Source: Meghimatium bilineatum (lineage: Eukaryota > Mollusca > Gastropoda > Stylommatophora > Philomycidae). From it: a stretch of 64,000 bases of DNA. A program made the position numbers and the translations under genes. The DNA is taken from NCBI GenBank assembly GCA_034231615.1, contig CM067316.1:30123714-30187713 (forward strand), read 5' to 3'. Positions 12,063 through 24,333 of the stretch are shown here, piece by piece. The number at the start of each line of letters is the position of its first letter. The stretch's first letter is position 1. The notes under the pieces were generated by a model. The model worked only from the letters and a program-made list of their open reading frames with translations, was not told the origin of the DNA and did no database searches.

Positions 12063-13521
12063 CCTATTGCACATGATTTCGTTGTATATCAGATTAATAC
12101 GTCAGAACACTGGCGTATTACACAAGAATTGGGTGTATTGCAGTTTAGTACGCCAAAACTCATTGTATTCTGGGATATTACTCATAAATTCATTGTACTG
12201 AAGCTTACTACACTAGAATTAAGTGTATTCTGGTCTATTACACATGATTTCGTTGTATTGCAGCTAAATACGTCAGAATACTGGCGCATAAACACGAATT
12301 GGGTGTACTGCAGTTTAGTACGCCAAAACTCGTTGTATTCTGGGATATTACTCACAAGTTCATTGCACTGAAGCTTACTACACTAGAATTGAGGGTATTC
12401 TGGCCTATTACACATGATTTCAATGTACTGCAGCTTAATACGTCAGAACACTGGCGTATTACACAAGAATTGGGAGTATTGCAGTTTAGTACGAAAAAAC
12501 TCGTTGTATTCTGGGATATTACTCACAAGTTCATTGCACTGAAGCTTACTACACTAGAATTGAGGGTATTCTGGCCTATTGCACATGATTTCGTTGTATA
12601 TCAGATTAATACGTCAGAACACTGGCGTATTACACAAGAATTGGGTGTATTGCAGTTTAGTACGCCAAAACTCATTGTATTCTGGGATATTACTCATAAA
12701 TTCATTGTACTGAAGCTTACTACACTAGAATTAAGTGTATTCTGGTCTATTACACATGATTTCGTTGTATTGCAGCTAAATACGTCAGAATACTGGCGCA
12801 TAAACACGAATTGGGTGTACTGCAGTTTAGTACGCCAAAACTCGTTGTATTCTGGGATATTACTCACAAGTTCATTGCACTGAAGCTTACTACACTAGAA
12901 TTGAGGGTATTCTGGCCTATTACACATGATTTCAATGTACTGCAGCTTAATACGTCAGAACACTGGCGTATTACACAAGAATTGGGAGTATTGCAGTTTA
13001 GTACGAAAAAACTCGTTGTATTCTGGGATATTACTCACAAGTTCATTGCACTGAAGCTTACTACACTAGAATTGAGGGTATTCTGGCCTATTGCACATGA
13101 TTTCGTTGTATATCAGATTAATACGTCAGAACACTGGCGTATTACACAAGAATTGGGTGTATTGCAGTTTAGTACGCCAAAACTCATTGTATTCTGGGAT
13201 ATTACTCATAAATTCATTGTACTGAAGCTTACTACACTAGAATTAAGTGTATTCTGGTCTATTACACATGATTTCGTTGTATTGCAGCTAAATACGTCAG
13301 AATACTGGCGCATAAACACGAATTGGGTGTACTGCAGTTTAGTACGCCAAAACTCGTTGTATTCTGGGATATTACTCACAAGTTCATTGCACTGAAGCTT
13401 ACTACACTAGAATTGAGGGTATTCTGGCCTATTACACATGATTTCAATGTACTGCAGCTTAATACGTCAGAACACTGGCGTATTACACAAGAATTGGGAG
13501 TATTGCAGTTTAGTACGAAAA
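12063..13521. repeat. 3-monomer higher-order repeat, 512 bp, 2.85 copies
   Basis: Positions 12299, 12811 and 13323 begin stretches that look identical by eye at 512-bp spacing (171+171+170). The unit contains a CTCATTG/TCTATT monomer of the 170-bp class, a TTGCACTG/TTTCAATGTAC monomer, and a chimeric monomer at about 12501-12610. The chimera joins an AAAAAACTCG start to a GATATTACTCACAAG body and a TTGCACATG/GTATATCAG end. Elsewhere (for example 20,520 onward) AAAAAACTCG is followed by TAATCTGGGACATT, so the chimera marks the crossover that created the unit. The third copy reverts to TAATCTGG at about 13532. This is the simplest unit in the window. Confidence 0.9.
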
Positions 13522-14860
13522 AACTCGTTGTAATCTGGGACATTACTCATAAATTCATTGTACTGAAGCTTACTACACTAGAATTGAGTGTATTCTGGCC
13601 TATTACACATGATTTCGTTGTATTGCAGCTTAATACTTCAGAACACTGGCGTATAAACACGAATTGGGTGTACTGCAGTTTAGTACGCCAAAACTCGTTG
13701 TATTCTGGAATATTAATCACAAATTCATTTTACTGAAGCTTACTACACTAGAATTGAGTGTATTCTGGCCTATTACACATGATTTCGTTGTAGTGCAGCT
13801 TAATACTTCAGAACACTGTCGTATTACACATGAATTGGGTGTATTGCAGTTTAGTACGCCAAAACTCGTTGTATTCTGACATATTACTCACAAATTCATT
13901 GTACTGAAGCTTACTACACTACAATTGAGTGTATTCTGGCCTATTACACATGATTTCGTTGTAGTGCAGCTTAATACGTCAGAACACTGGCGTATTAAAC
14001 ACGAATTGGGTGTATTGCAGTTTAGTACGCCAAAACTCATTGTATTCTGGGATATTACTCATAAATTCATTGTACTGAAGCTTACTACACTAGAATTAAG
14101 TGTATTCTGGTCTATTACACATGATTTCGTTGTATTGCAGCTAAATACGTCAGAATACTGGCGCATAAACACGAATTGGGTGTACTGCAGTTTAGTACGC
14201 CAAAACTCGTTGTATTCTGGGATATTACTCACAAGTTCATTGCACTGAAGCTTACTACACTAGAATTGAGGGTATTCTGGCCTATTACACATGATTTCGT
14301 TGTACTGCAGCTTAATACGTCAGAACACTGGCGTATTACACAAGAATTGGGAGTATTGCAGTTTAGTACGAAAAAACTCGTTGTAATCTGGGACATTACT
14401 CATAAATTCATTGTACTGAAGCTTACTACACTAGAATTGAGTGTATTCTGGCCTATTACACATGATTTCGTTGTATTGCAGCTTAATACTTCAGAACACA
14501 GGCGTATAAACACGAATTGGGTGTACTGCAGTTTAGTACGCCAAAACTCGTTGTATTCTGGAATATTAATCACAAATTCATTGTACTGAAGCTTACTACA
14601 CTAGAATTGAGTGTATTCTGGCCTATTACACATGATTTCGTTGTAGTGCAGCTTAATACTTCAGAACACTGTCGTATTACACATGAATTGGGTGTATTGC
14701 AGTTTAGTACGCCAAAACTCGTTGTATTCTGACATATTACTCACAAATTCATTGTACTGAAGCTTACTACACTACAATTGAGTGTATTCTGGCCTATTAC
14801 ACATGATTTCGTTGTAGTGCAGCTTAATACGTCAGAACACTGGCGTATTAAACACGAATT
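13155..14860. repeat. 5-monomer tandem duplication (853 bp)
   Basis: Positions 13323, 13664 and 13925 correspond to 14176, 14517 and 14778, all 853 bp apart. Differences include TTTCAATGTAC against TTTCGTTGTAC, CATTTTACTG (13728) against CATTGTACTG, and AACACAGGCG near 14500 against AACACTGGCG. The copies end where TTGGGTGTATTG and TTGGGAGTATTG diverge. The first copy overlaps the tail of the 512-bp array, so this event came after or together with that one. Confidence 0.8.
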
Positions 14861-14998
14861 GGGAGTATTGCAGTTTAGTATGCCAAAACTCGTTGTATTC
14901 TGGAATATTACTCACAAATTCATTGTACTGAAGCTTACTACACTAGAATTGAGTGTATTCTGGCCTATTACACATGATTTCGTTGTAGTGCAGCTTAA

Positions 14999-15000
14999 TT
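14999..15000 (+). other. Private 1-bp T insertion
   Basis: CTTAATTACTTCAG replaces the usual CTTAATACTTCAG. The sister 7-mer copy 1,195 bp downstream lacks it, so the insertion occurred after that duplication or was lost from the other copy. It shifts the frame and produces an immediate stop. Confidence 0.85.
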
Positions 15001-15230
15001 ACTTCAGAACACTGTCGTATTACACATGAATTGGGTGTATTGCAGTTTACTACGTCACAACTCGTTGTATTCTAGCATATTACTCACAAATTTATTGTAC
15101 TGAAGCTTACTACACTAGAATTGAGTGTATTCTGGCCAATTACACATGATTCCGTTGTATTGCAGCTTAATACGTCAGAACACTGGCGTATCACATACGA
15201 ATTGGGTGTATTCCAGTTTAGTACGCCAAA

Positions 15231-15247
15231 ATTCGTTGTATTCTGGC
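15231..15247 (+). other. CENP-B-box-like 17-mer, 8 of 9 core positions
   Basis: ATTCGTTGTATTCTGGC fits the mammalian core NTTCGNNNNANNCGGGN at TTCG, the central A, and three of the four CGGG positions; the single mismatch is T for G. Most monomers have CTCG here and match 7 of 9. The likeness may be coincidental, since a single motif is copied hundreds of times in an array. Confidence 0.25.
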
Positions 15248-17590
15248 ATATTACTCACAAATTCATTGTCCTGAAGCTTACTACACTAGAATTAAGTGTA
15301 TTCTGGTCTATTACACATGATTTCGTTGTATTGCAGCTTAATACGTCAGAATACTGGCGTATAAACACGAATTGGGTGTACTGCAGTTTAGTACGCCAAA
15401 ACTCGTTGTATTCTGGGATATTACTCACAAGTTCATTGCAATGAAGCTTACTACACTAGAATTGAGGGTATTCTGGCCTATTACACATGATTTCGTTGTA
15501 CTGCAGCTTAATACGTCAGAACACTGGCGTATTAAACAAGAATTGGGTGTATTGCAGTTTAGTACGCCAAAACTCATTGTATTCTGGGATATTACTCATA
15601 AATTCATTGTACTGAAGCTTACTACACTAGAATTAAGTGTATTCTGGTCTATTACACATGATTTCGTTGTATTGCAGCTAAATACGTCAGAATACTGGCG
15701 CATAAACACGAATTGGGTGTACTGCAGTTTAGTACGCCAAAACTCGTTGTATTCTGGGATATTACTCACAAGCTCATTGCACTGAAGCTTACTACACTAG
15801 AATTGAGGGTATTCTGGCCTATTACACATGATTTCATTGTACTGCAGCTTAATACGTCAGAACACTGGCGTATTACACAAGAATTGGGAGTATTGCAGTT
15901 TAGTACGCCAAAACTCGTTGTATTCTGACATATTACTCACAAATTCATTGTACTGAAGCTTACTACACTACAATTGAGTGTATTCTGGCCTATTACACAT
16001 GATTTCGTTGTAGTGCAGCTTAATACGTCAGAACACTGGCGTATTAAACACGAATTGGGAGTATTGCAGTTTAGTATGCCAAAACTCGTTGTATTCTGGA
16101 ATATTACTCACAAATTCATTGTACTGAAGCTTACTACACTAGAATTGAGTGTATTCTGGCCTATTACACATGATTTCGTTGTAGTGCAGCTTAATACTTC
16201 AGAACACTGTCGTATTACACATGAATTGGGTGTATTGCAGTTTACTACGTCACAACTCGTTGTATTCTAGCATATTACTCACAAATTTATTGTACTGAAG
16301 CTTACTACACTAGAATTGAGTGTATTCTGGCCCATTACACATGATTCCGTTGTATTGCAGCTTAATACGTCAGAACACTGGCGTATCACATACGAATTGG
16401 GTGTATTCCAGTTTAGTACGCCAAAACTCGTTGTATTCTGGCATATTACTCACAAATTCATTGTCCTGAAGCTTACTACACTAGAATTAAGTGTATTCTG
16501 GTCTATTACACATGATTTCGTTGTATTGCAGCTTAATACGTCAGAATACTGGCGTATAAACACGAATTGGGTGTACTGCAGTTTAGTACGCCAAAACTCG
16601 TTGTATTCTGGGATATTACTCACAAGTTCATTGCAATGAAGCTTACTACACTAGAATTGAGGGTATTCTGGCCTATTACACATGATTTCGTTGTACTGCA
16701 GCTTAATACGTCAGAACACTGGCGTATTAAACAAGAATTGGGTGTATTGCAGTTTAGTACGCCAAAACTCATTGTATTCTGGGATATTACTCATAAATTC
16801 ATTGTACTGAAGCTTACTACACTAGAATTAAGTGTATTCTGGTCTATTACACATGATTTCGTTGTATTGCAGCTAAATACGTCAGAATACTGGCGCATAA
16901 ACACGAATTGGGTGTACTGCAGTTTAGTACGCCAAAACTCGTTGTATTCTGGGATATTACTCACAAGTTCATTGCACTGAAGCTTACTACACTAGAATTG
17001 AGGGTATTCTGGCCTATTACACATGATTTCATTGTACTGCAGCTTAATACGTCAGAACACTGGCGTATTACACAAGAATTGGGAGTATTGCAGTTTAGTA
17101 CGAAAAAACTCGTTGTAATCTGGGACATTACTCATAAATTCATTGTACTGAAGCTTACTACACTAGAATTGAGTGTATTCTGGCCTATTACACATGATTT
17201 CGTTGTAGTGCAGCTTAATACTTCAGAACACTGGCGTATAAACACGAATTGGGTGTACTGCAGTTTAGTACGCCAAAACTCGTTGTATTCTGGAATATTA
17301 ATCACAAATTCATTGTACTGAAGCTTACTACACTAGAATTGAGTGTATTCTGGCCTATTACACATGATTTCGTTGTAGTGCAGCTTAATACTTCAGAACA
17401 CTGTCGTATTACACATGAATTGGGTGTATTGCAGTTTAGTACGCCAAAACTCGTTGTATTCTGACATATTACTCACAAATTCATTGTACTGAAGCTTACT
17501 ACACTACAATTGAGTGTATCCTGGCCTATTACACATGATTTCGTTGTAGTGCAGCTTAATACGTCAGAACACTGGCGTATTAAACACGAA

Positions 17591-20112
17591 TTGGGTGTAT
17601 TGCAGTTTACTACGTCACAACTCGTTGTATTCTAGCATATTACTCACAAATTCATTGTACTGAAGCTTACTACACTAGAATTGAGTGTATTCTGGCCCAT
17701 TACACATGATTCCGTTGTATTGCAGCTTAATACGTCAGAACACTGGCGTATCACATACGAATTGGGTGTATTCCAGTTTAGTACGCCAAAACTCGTTGTA
17801 TTCTGGCATATTACTCACAAATTCATTGTCCTGAAGCTTACTACACTAGAATTAAGTGTATTCTGGTCTATTACACATGATTTCGTTGTATTGCAGCTTA
17901 ATACGTCAGAATACTGGCGTATAAACACGAATTGGGTGTACTGCAGTTTAGTACGCCAAAACTCGTTGTATTCTGGGATATTACTCACAAGTTCATTGCA
18001 ATGAAGCTTACTACACTAGAATTGAGGGTATTCTGGCCTATTACACATGATTTCGTTGTACTGCAGCTTAATACGTCAGAACACTGGCGTATTACACAAG
18101 AATTGGGAGTATTGCAGTTTAGTACGCCAAAACTCGTTGTATTCTGGGACATTACTCATAAATTCATTGTACTGAAGCTTACTACACTAGAATTGAGTGT
18201 ATTCTGGGCTATTACACATGATTTCGTTGTAGTGCAGCTTAATACTTCAGAACACTGTCGTATTACACATGAATTGGGTGTATTGCAGTTTACTACGTCA
18301 CAACTCGTTGTATTCTGGCATATTACTCACAAATTCATTGTACTGAAGCTTACTACACTAGAATTGAGTGTATTCTGGGCTATTACACATGATTTCGTTG
18401 TAGTGCAGCTTAATACTTCAGAACACTGTCGTATTACACATGAATTGGGTGTATTGCAGTTTACTACGTCACAACTCGTTGTATTCTGGCATATTACTCA
18501 CAAATTCATTGTACTGAAGCTTACTACACTAGAATTGAGTGTATTCTGGCCCATTACACATGATTTCGTTGTATTGCAGCTTAATACTACAGAACACTGG
18601 CGTATTAAACACGAATTGGGAGTATTGCAGTTTAGTACACCAAAACTCGTTGTATTCTGGCATATTAATCACAAATTAATTGTACTGAAGCTTACTACAC
18701 TAGAATTGAGTGTATTCTAGCCTATTGCACATGATTTCGTTGTAGTGCAGCTTAATACTTCAGAACACTGTCGTATTACACATGAATTGGGTGTATTGCA
18801 GTTTAGTACGCCAAAACTCGTTGTATTCTGACATATTACTCACAAATTCATTGTACTGAAGCTTACTACACTACAATTGAGTGTATTCTGGCCTATTACA
18901 CATGATTTCGTTGTAGTGCAGCTTAATACGTCAGAACACTGGCGTATTAAACACGAATTGGGAGTATTGCAGTTTAGTATGCCAAAACTCGTTGTATTCT
19001 GGAATATTACTCACAAATTCATTGTACTGAAGCTTACTACACTAGAATTGAGTGTATTCTGGCCTATTACACATGATTTCGTTGTAGTGCAGCTTAATAC
19101 TTCAGAACACTGTCGTATTACACATGAATTGGGTGTATTGCAGTTTACTACGTCACAACTCGTTGTATTCTAGCATATTACTCACAAATTCATTGTACTG
19201 AAGCTTACTACACCAGAATTGAGTGTATTCTGGCCCATTACACATGATTCCGTTGTATTGCAGCTTAATACGTCAGAACACTGGCGTATCACATACGAAT
19301 TGGGTGTATTCCAGTTTAGTACGCCAAAACTCGTTGTATTCTGGCATATTACTCACAAATTCATTGTCCTGAAGCTTACTACACTAGAATTAAGTGTATT
19401 CTGGTCTATTACACATGATTTCGTTGTATTGCAGCTTAATACGTCAGAATACTGGCGTATAAACACGAATTGGGTGTACTGCAGTTTAGTACGCCAAAAC
19501 TCGTTGTATTCTGGGATATTACTCACAAGTTCATTGCAATGAAGCTTACTACACTAGAATTGAGGGTATTCTGGCCTATTACACATGATTTCGTTGTACT
19601 GCAGCTTAATACGTCAGAACACTGGCGTATTACACAAGAATTGGGAGTATTGCAGTTTAGTACGCCAAAACTCGTTGTATTCTGGGACATTACTCATAAA
19701 TTCATTGTACTGAAGCTTACTACACTAGAATTGAGTGTATTCTGGGCTATTACACATGATTTCGTTGTAGTGCAGCTTAATACTTCAGAACACTGTCGTA
19801 TTACACATGAATTGGGTGTATTGCAGTTTACTACGTCACAACTCGTTGTATTCTGGCATATTACTCACAAATTCATTGTACTGAAGCTTACTACACTAGA
19901 ATTGAGTGTATTCTGGCCCATTACACATGATTTCGTTGTATTGCAGCTTAATACTTCAGAACACTGGCGTATTAAACACGAATTGGGAGTATTGCAGTTT
20001 AGTACACCAAAACTCGTTGTATTCTGGCATATTAATCACAAATTAATTGTACTGAAGCTTACTACACTAGAATTGAGTGTATTCTAGCCTATTGCACATG
20101 ATTTCGTTGTAT
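17591..20112. repeat. 9-monomer unit pair (1,538 bp) with one-monomer length difference
   Basis: Positions 17681 and 17932 correspond to 19219 and 19470 at an offset of 1,538 bp. After the extra monomer at 18.2-18.5 kb in the first copy, the offset falls to 1,367 bp (18720 corresponds to 20087). The copies diverge after 18745/20112, where one reads GTAGTGCAG and the other GTATATCAG. The left part (17591-18098) is also related to 16226-16733 at an offset of 1,365 bp, so the 8-mer and 9-mer registers overlap here. Confidence 0.8.
18191..18532. repeat. Exact single-monomer tandem duplication (171 bp x 2)
   Basis: Two consecutive monomers, starting with AATTGAGTG at 18191 and 18362, look identical by eye. 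Each carries TTCTGGGCTATT, GTAGTGCAG, ACTGTCGTATTACACATG, ACTACGTCACAACTC and GGCATATTACTCAC. The corresponding place in the sister unit near 19.73 kb has only one such monomer. This is the smallest clear unequal-exchange product in the window. Confidence 0.85.
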
Positions 20113-22664
20113 ATCAGATTAATACGTCAGAACACTGGCGTATTACACAAGAATTGGGTGTATTGCAGTTTAGTACGCCAAAACTCATTGTATTCTGGGA
20201 TATTACTCATAAATTCATTGTACTGAAGCTTACTACACTAGAATTAAGTGTATTCTGGTCTATTACACATGATTTCGTTGTATTGCAGCTAAATACGTCA
20301 GAATACTGGCGCATAAACACGAATTGGGTGTACTGCAGTTTAGTACGCCAAAACTCGTTGTATTCTGGGATATTACTCACAAGTTCATTGCACTGAAGCT
20401 TACTACACTAGAATTGAGGGTATTCTTGCCTATTACACATGATTTCAATGTACTGCAGCTTAATGCGTCAGAACACTGGCGTATTACACAAGAATTGGGA
20501 GTATTGCAGTTTAGTACGAAAAAACTCGTTGTAATCTGGGACATTACTCATAAATTCATTGTACTGAAGCTTACTACACTAGAATTGAGTGTATTCTGGC
20601 CTATTACACATGATTTCGTTGTATTGCAGCTTAATACTTCAGAACACTGGCGTATAAACACGAATTGGGTGTACTGCAGTTTAGTACGCCAAAACTCGTT
20701 GTATTCTGGAATATTAATCAAAAATTCATTGTACTGAAGCTTACTACACTAGAATTGAGTGTATTCTGGCCTATTACACATGATTTCGTTGTAGTGCAGC
20801 TTAATACTTCAGAACACTGTCGTATTACACATGAATTGGGTGTATTGCAGTTTAGTACGCCAAAACTCGTTGTATTCTGACATATTACTCACAAATTCAT
20901 TGTACTGAAGCTTACTACACTACAATTGAGTGTATTCTGGCCTATTACACATGATTTCGTTGTAGTGCAGCTTAATACGTCAGAACACTTGCGTATTAAA
21001 CACGAATTGGGAGTATTGCAGTTTAGTATGCCAAAACTCGTTGTATTCTGGAATATTACTCACAAATTCATTGTACTGAAGCTTACTACACTAGAATTGA
21101 GTGTATTCTTGCCTATTACACATGATTTCGTTGTAGTGCAGCTTAATACTTCAGAACACTGTCGTATTACACATGAATTGGGTGTATTGCAGTTTACTAC
21201 GTCACAACTCGTTGTATTCTGGCATATTACTCACAAATTCATTGTACTGAAGCTTACTACACTAGAATTGAGTGTATTCTGGCCCATTACACATGATTTC
21301 GTTGTATTGCAGCTTAATACTTCAGAACACTGGCGTATTAAACACGAATTGGGAGTATTGCAGTTTAGTACACCAAAACTCGTTGTATTCTGGCATATTA
21401 ATCACAAATTAATTGTACTGAAGCTTACTACACTAGAATTGAGTGTATTCTAGCCTATTGCACATGATTTCGTTGTATATCAGATTAATACGTCAGAACA
21501 CTGGCGTATTACACAAGAATTGGGTGTATTGCAGTTTAGTACGCCAAAACTCATTGTATTCTGGGATATTACTCATAAATTCATTGTACTGAAGCTTACT
21601 ACACTAGAATTAAGTGTATTCTGGTCTATTACACATGATTTCGTTGTATTGCAGCTAAATACGTCAGAATACTGGCGCATAAACACGAATTGGGTGTACT
21701 GCAGTTTAGTACGCCAAAACTCGTTGTATTCTGGGATATTACTCACAAGTTCATTGCACTGAAGCTTACTACACTAGAATTGAGGGTATTCTGGCCTATT
21801 ACACATGATTTCAATGTACTGCAGCTTAATACGTCAGAACACTGGCGTATTACACAAGAATTGGGAGTATTGCAGTTTAGTACGAAAAAACTCGTTGTAA
21901 TCTGGGACATTACTCATAAATTCATTGTACTGAAGCTTACTACACTAGAATTGAGTGTATTCTGGCCTATTACACATGATTTCGTTGTATTGCAGCTTAA
22001 TACTTCAGAACACTGGCGTATAAACACGAATTGGGTGTACTGCAGTTTAGTACGCCAAAACTCGTTGTATTCTGGAATATTAATCACAAATTCATTGTAC
22101 TGAAGCTTACTACACTAGAATTGAGTGTATTCTGGCCTATTACACATGATTTCGTTGTAGTGCAGCTTAATACTTCAGAACACTGTCGTATTACACATGA
22201 ATTGGGTGTATTGCAGTTTAGTACGCCAAAACTCGTTGTATTCTGACATATTACTCACAAATTCATTGTACTGAAGCTTACTACACTACAATTGAGTGTA
22301 TTCTGGCCTATTACACATGATTTCGTTGTAGTGCAGCTTAATACGTCAGAACACTGGCGTATTAAACACGAATTGGGAGTATTGCAGTTTAGTATGCCAA
22401 AACTCGTTGTATTCTGGAATATTACTCACAAATTCATTGTACTGAAGCTTACTACACTAGAATTGAGTGTATTCTTGCCTATTACACATGATTTCGTTGT
22501 AGTGCAGCTTAATACTTCAGAACACTGTCGTATTACACATGAATTGGGTGTATTGCAGTTTACTACGTCACAACTCGTTGTATTCTGGCATATTACTCAC
22601 AAATTCATTGTACTGAAGCTTACTACACTAGAATTGAGTGTATTCTGGCCCATTACACATGATT
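19750..22664. repeat. 8-monomer higher-order repeat, 1,366 bp, about 2.1 copies
   Basis: Positions 20154, 20324, 20665 and 20926 correspond to 21520, 21690, 22031 and 22292, offset 1,366 bp. Single-base differences include TTCTTGCCTATT near 20425 against TTCTGGCCTATT, CTTAATGCG near 20464 against CTTAATACG, AATCAAAAATTC near 20719 against AATCACAAATTC, and AACACTTGCG near 20990 against AACACTGGCG. The limits are GGGC/TTGC near 19750/21114 and TTTCG/TTCCG near 21298/22664. Confidence 0.85.
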
Positions 22665-24333
22665 CCGTTGTATTGCGGCTTAATACGTCAGAACACTGGC
22701 GTATAAACACGAATTGGGTGTATTGCAGTTTAGTACGCCAAAACTCGATGTATTCTGGAATATTACTCACAAATTCATTGTACTGAAGCTTACTACACTA
22801 GAATTGAGTGTTTTCTGGCCTATTACACATGATTTCGTTGTAGTGCAGCTTAATACGTCAGAACACTTGCGTATTAAACACGAATTGGGAGTATTGCAGT
22901 TTAGTATGCCAAAACTCGTTGTATTCTGGAATATTACTCACAAATTCATTGTACTGAAGCTTACTACACTAGAATTGAGTGTATTCTTGCCTATTACACA
23001 TGATTTCGTTGTAGTGCAGCTTAATACTTCAGAACACTGTCGTATTACACATGAATTGGGTGTATTGCAGTTTACTACGTCACAACTCGTTGTATTCTGG
23101 CATATTACTCACAAATTCATTGTACTGAAGCTTACTACACTAGAATTGAGTGTATTCTGGCCCATTACACATGATTTCGTTGTATTGCAGCTTAATACTT
23201 CAGAACACTGGCGTATTAAACACGAATTGGGAGTATTGCAGTTTAGTACACCAAAACTCGTTGTATTCTGGCATATTAATCACAAATTAATTGTACTGAA
23301 GCTTACTACACTAGAATTGAGTGTATTCTGGCCCATTACACATGATTTCGTTGTATTGCAGCTTAATACTTCAGAACACTGGCGTATTAAACACGAATTG
23401 GGAGTATTGCAGTTTAGTACACCAAAACTCGTTGTATTCTGGCATATTAATCACAAATTAATTGTACTGAAGCTTACTACACTAGAATTGAGTGTATTCT
23501 AGCCTATTGCACATGATTTCGTTGTATATCAGATTAATACGTCAGAACACTGGCGTATTACACAAGAATTGGGAGTATTGCAGTTTAGTACGAAAAAACT
23601 CGTTGTAATCTGGGACATTACTCATAAATTCATTGTACTGAAGCTTACTACACTAGAATTGAGTGTATTCTGGCCTATTACACATGATTTCGTTGTATTG
23701 CAGCTTAATACTTCAGAACACTGGCGTATAAACACGAATTGGGTGTACTGCAGTTTAGTACGCCAAAACTCGTTGTATTCTGGAATATTAATCACAAATT
23801 CATTGTACTGAAGCTTACTACACTAGAATTGAGTGTATTCTGGCCTATTACACATGATTTCGTTGTAGTGCAGCTTAATACTTCAGAACACTGTCGTATT
23901 ACACATGAATTGGGTGTATTGCAGTTTAGTACGCCAAAACTCGTTGTATTCTGACATATTACTCACAAATTCATTGTACTGAAGCTTACTACACTACAAT
24001 TGAGTGTATTCTGGCCTATTACACATGATTTCGTTGTAGTGCAGCTTAATACGTCAGAACACTGGCGTATTAAACACGAATTGGGAGTATTGCAGTTTAG
24101 TATGCCAAAACTCGTTGTATTCTGGAATATTACTCACAAATTCATTGTACTGAAGCTTACTACACTAGAATTGAGTGTATTCTGGCCTATTACACATGAT
24201 TTCGTTGTAGTGCAGCTTAATACTTCAGAACACTGTCGTATTACACATGAATTGGGTGTATTGCAGTTTACTACGTCACAACTCGTTGTATTCTAGCATA
24301 TTACTCACAAATTCATTGTACTGAAGCTTACTA
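21503..24333. repeat. Copy 1 of a 27-monomer-scale duplication (4,610/4,439 bp)
   Basis: Segment 21503-22817 recurs at 26113-27427 with an offset of 4,610 bp, and 22992-24333 recurs at 27431-28772 with an offset of 4,439 bp. The 171-bp change means one monomer, about 22818-22991, is absent from the second copy. Rare shared variants prove the relationship: GTATTGCGGCTT near 22674 and 27284, AAACTCGATGTATTC near 22741 and 27351, and GAGTGTTTTCTGG near 22806 and 27416. Confidence 0.85.

Larger units (their letters stand above)
14697..17098. repeat. 7-monomer tandem duplication (1,195 bp)
   Basis: Positions 15121, 15372 and 15713 correspond to 16316, 16567 and 16908, offset 1,195 bp. Positions before 15000 show an offset of 1,196 because a T is inserted at about 14999-15000 in the first copy only (CTTAATTACTTC). 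Both copies contain TTCTAGCATATTAC with the rare CAAATTTATTG, and CATTGCAATGAAG. They separate near 15904/17099, where one has ACGCCAAAACTC and the other ACGAAAAAACTC. Confidence 0.84.
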
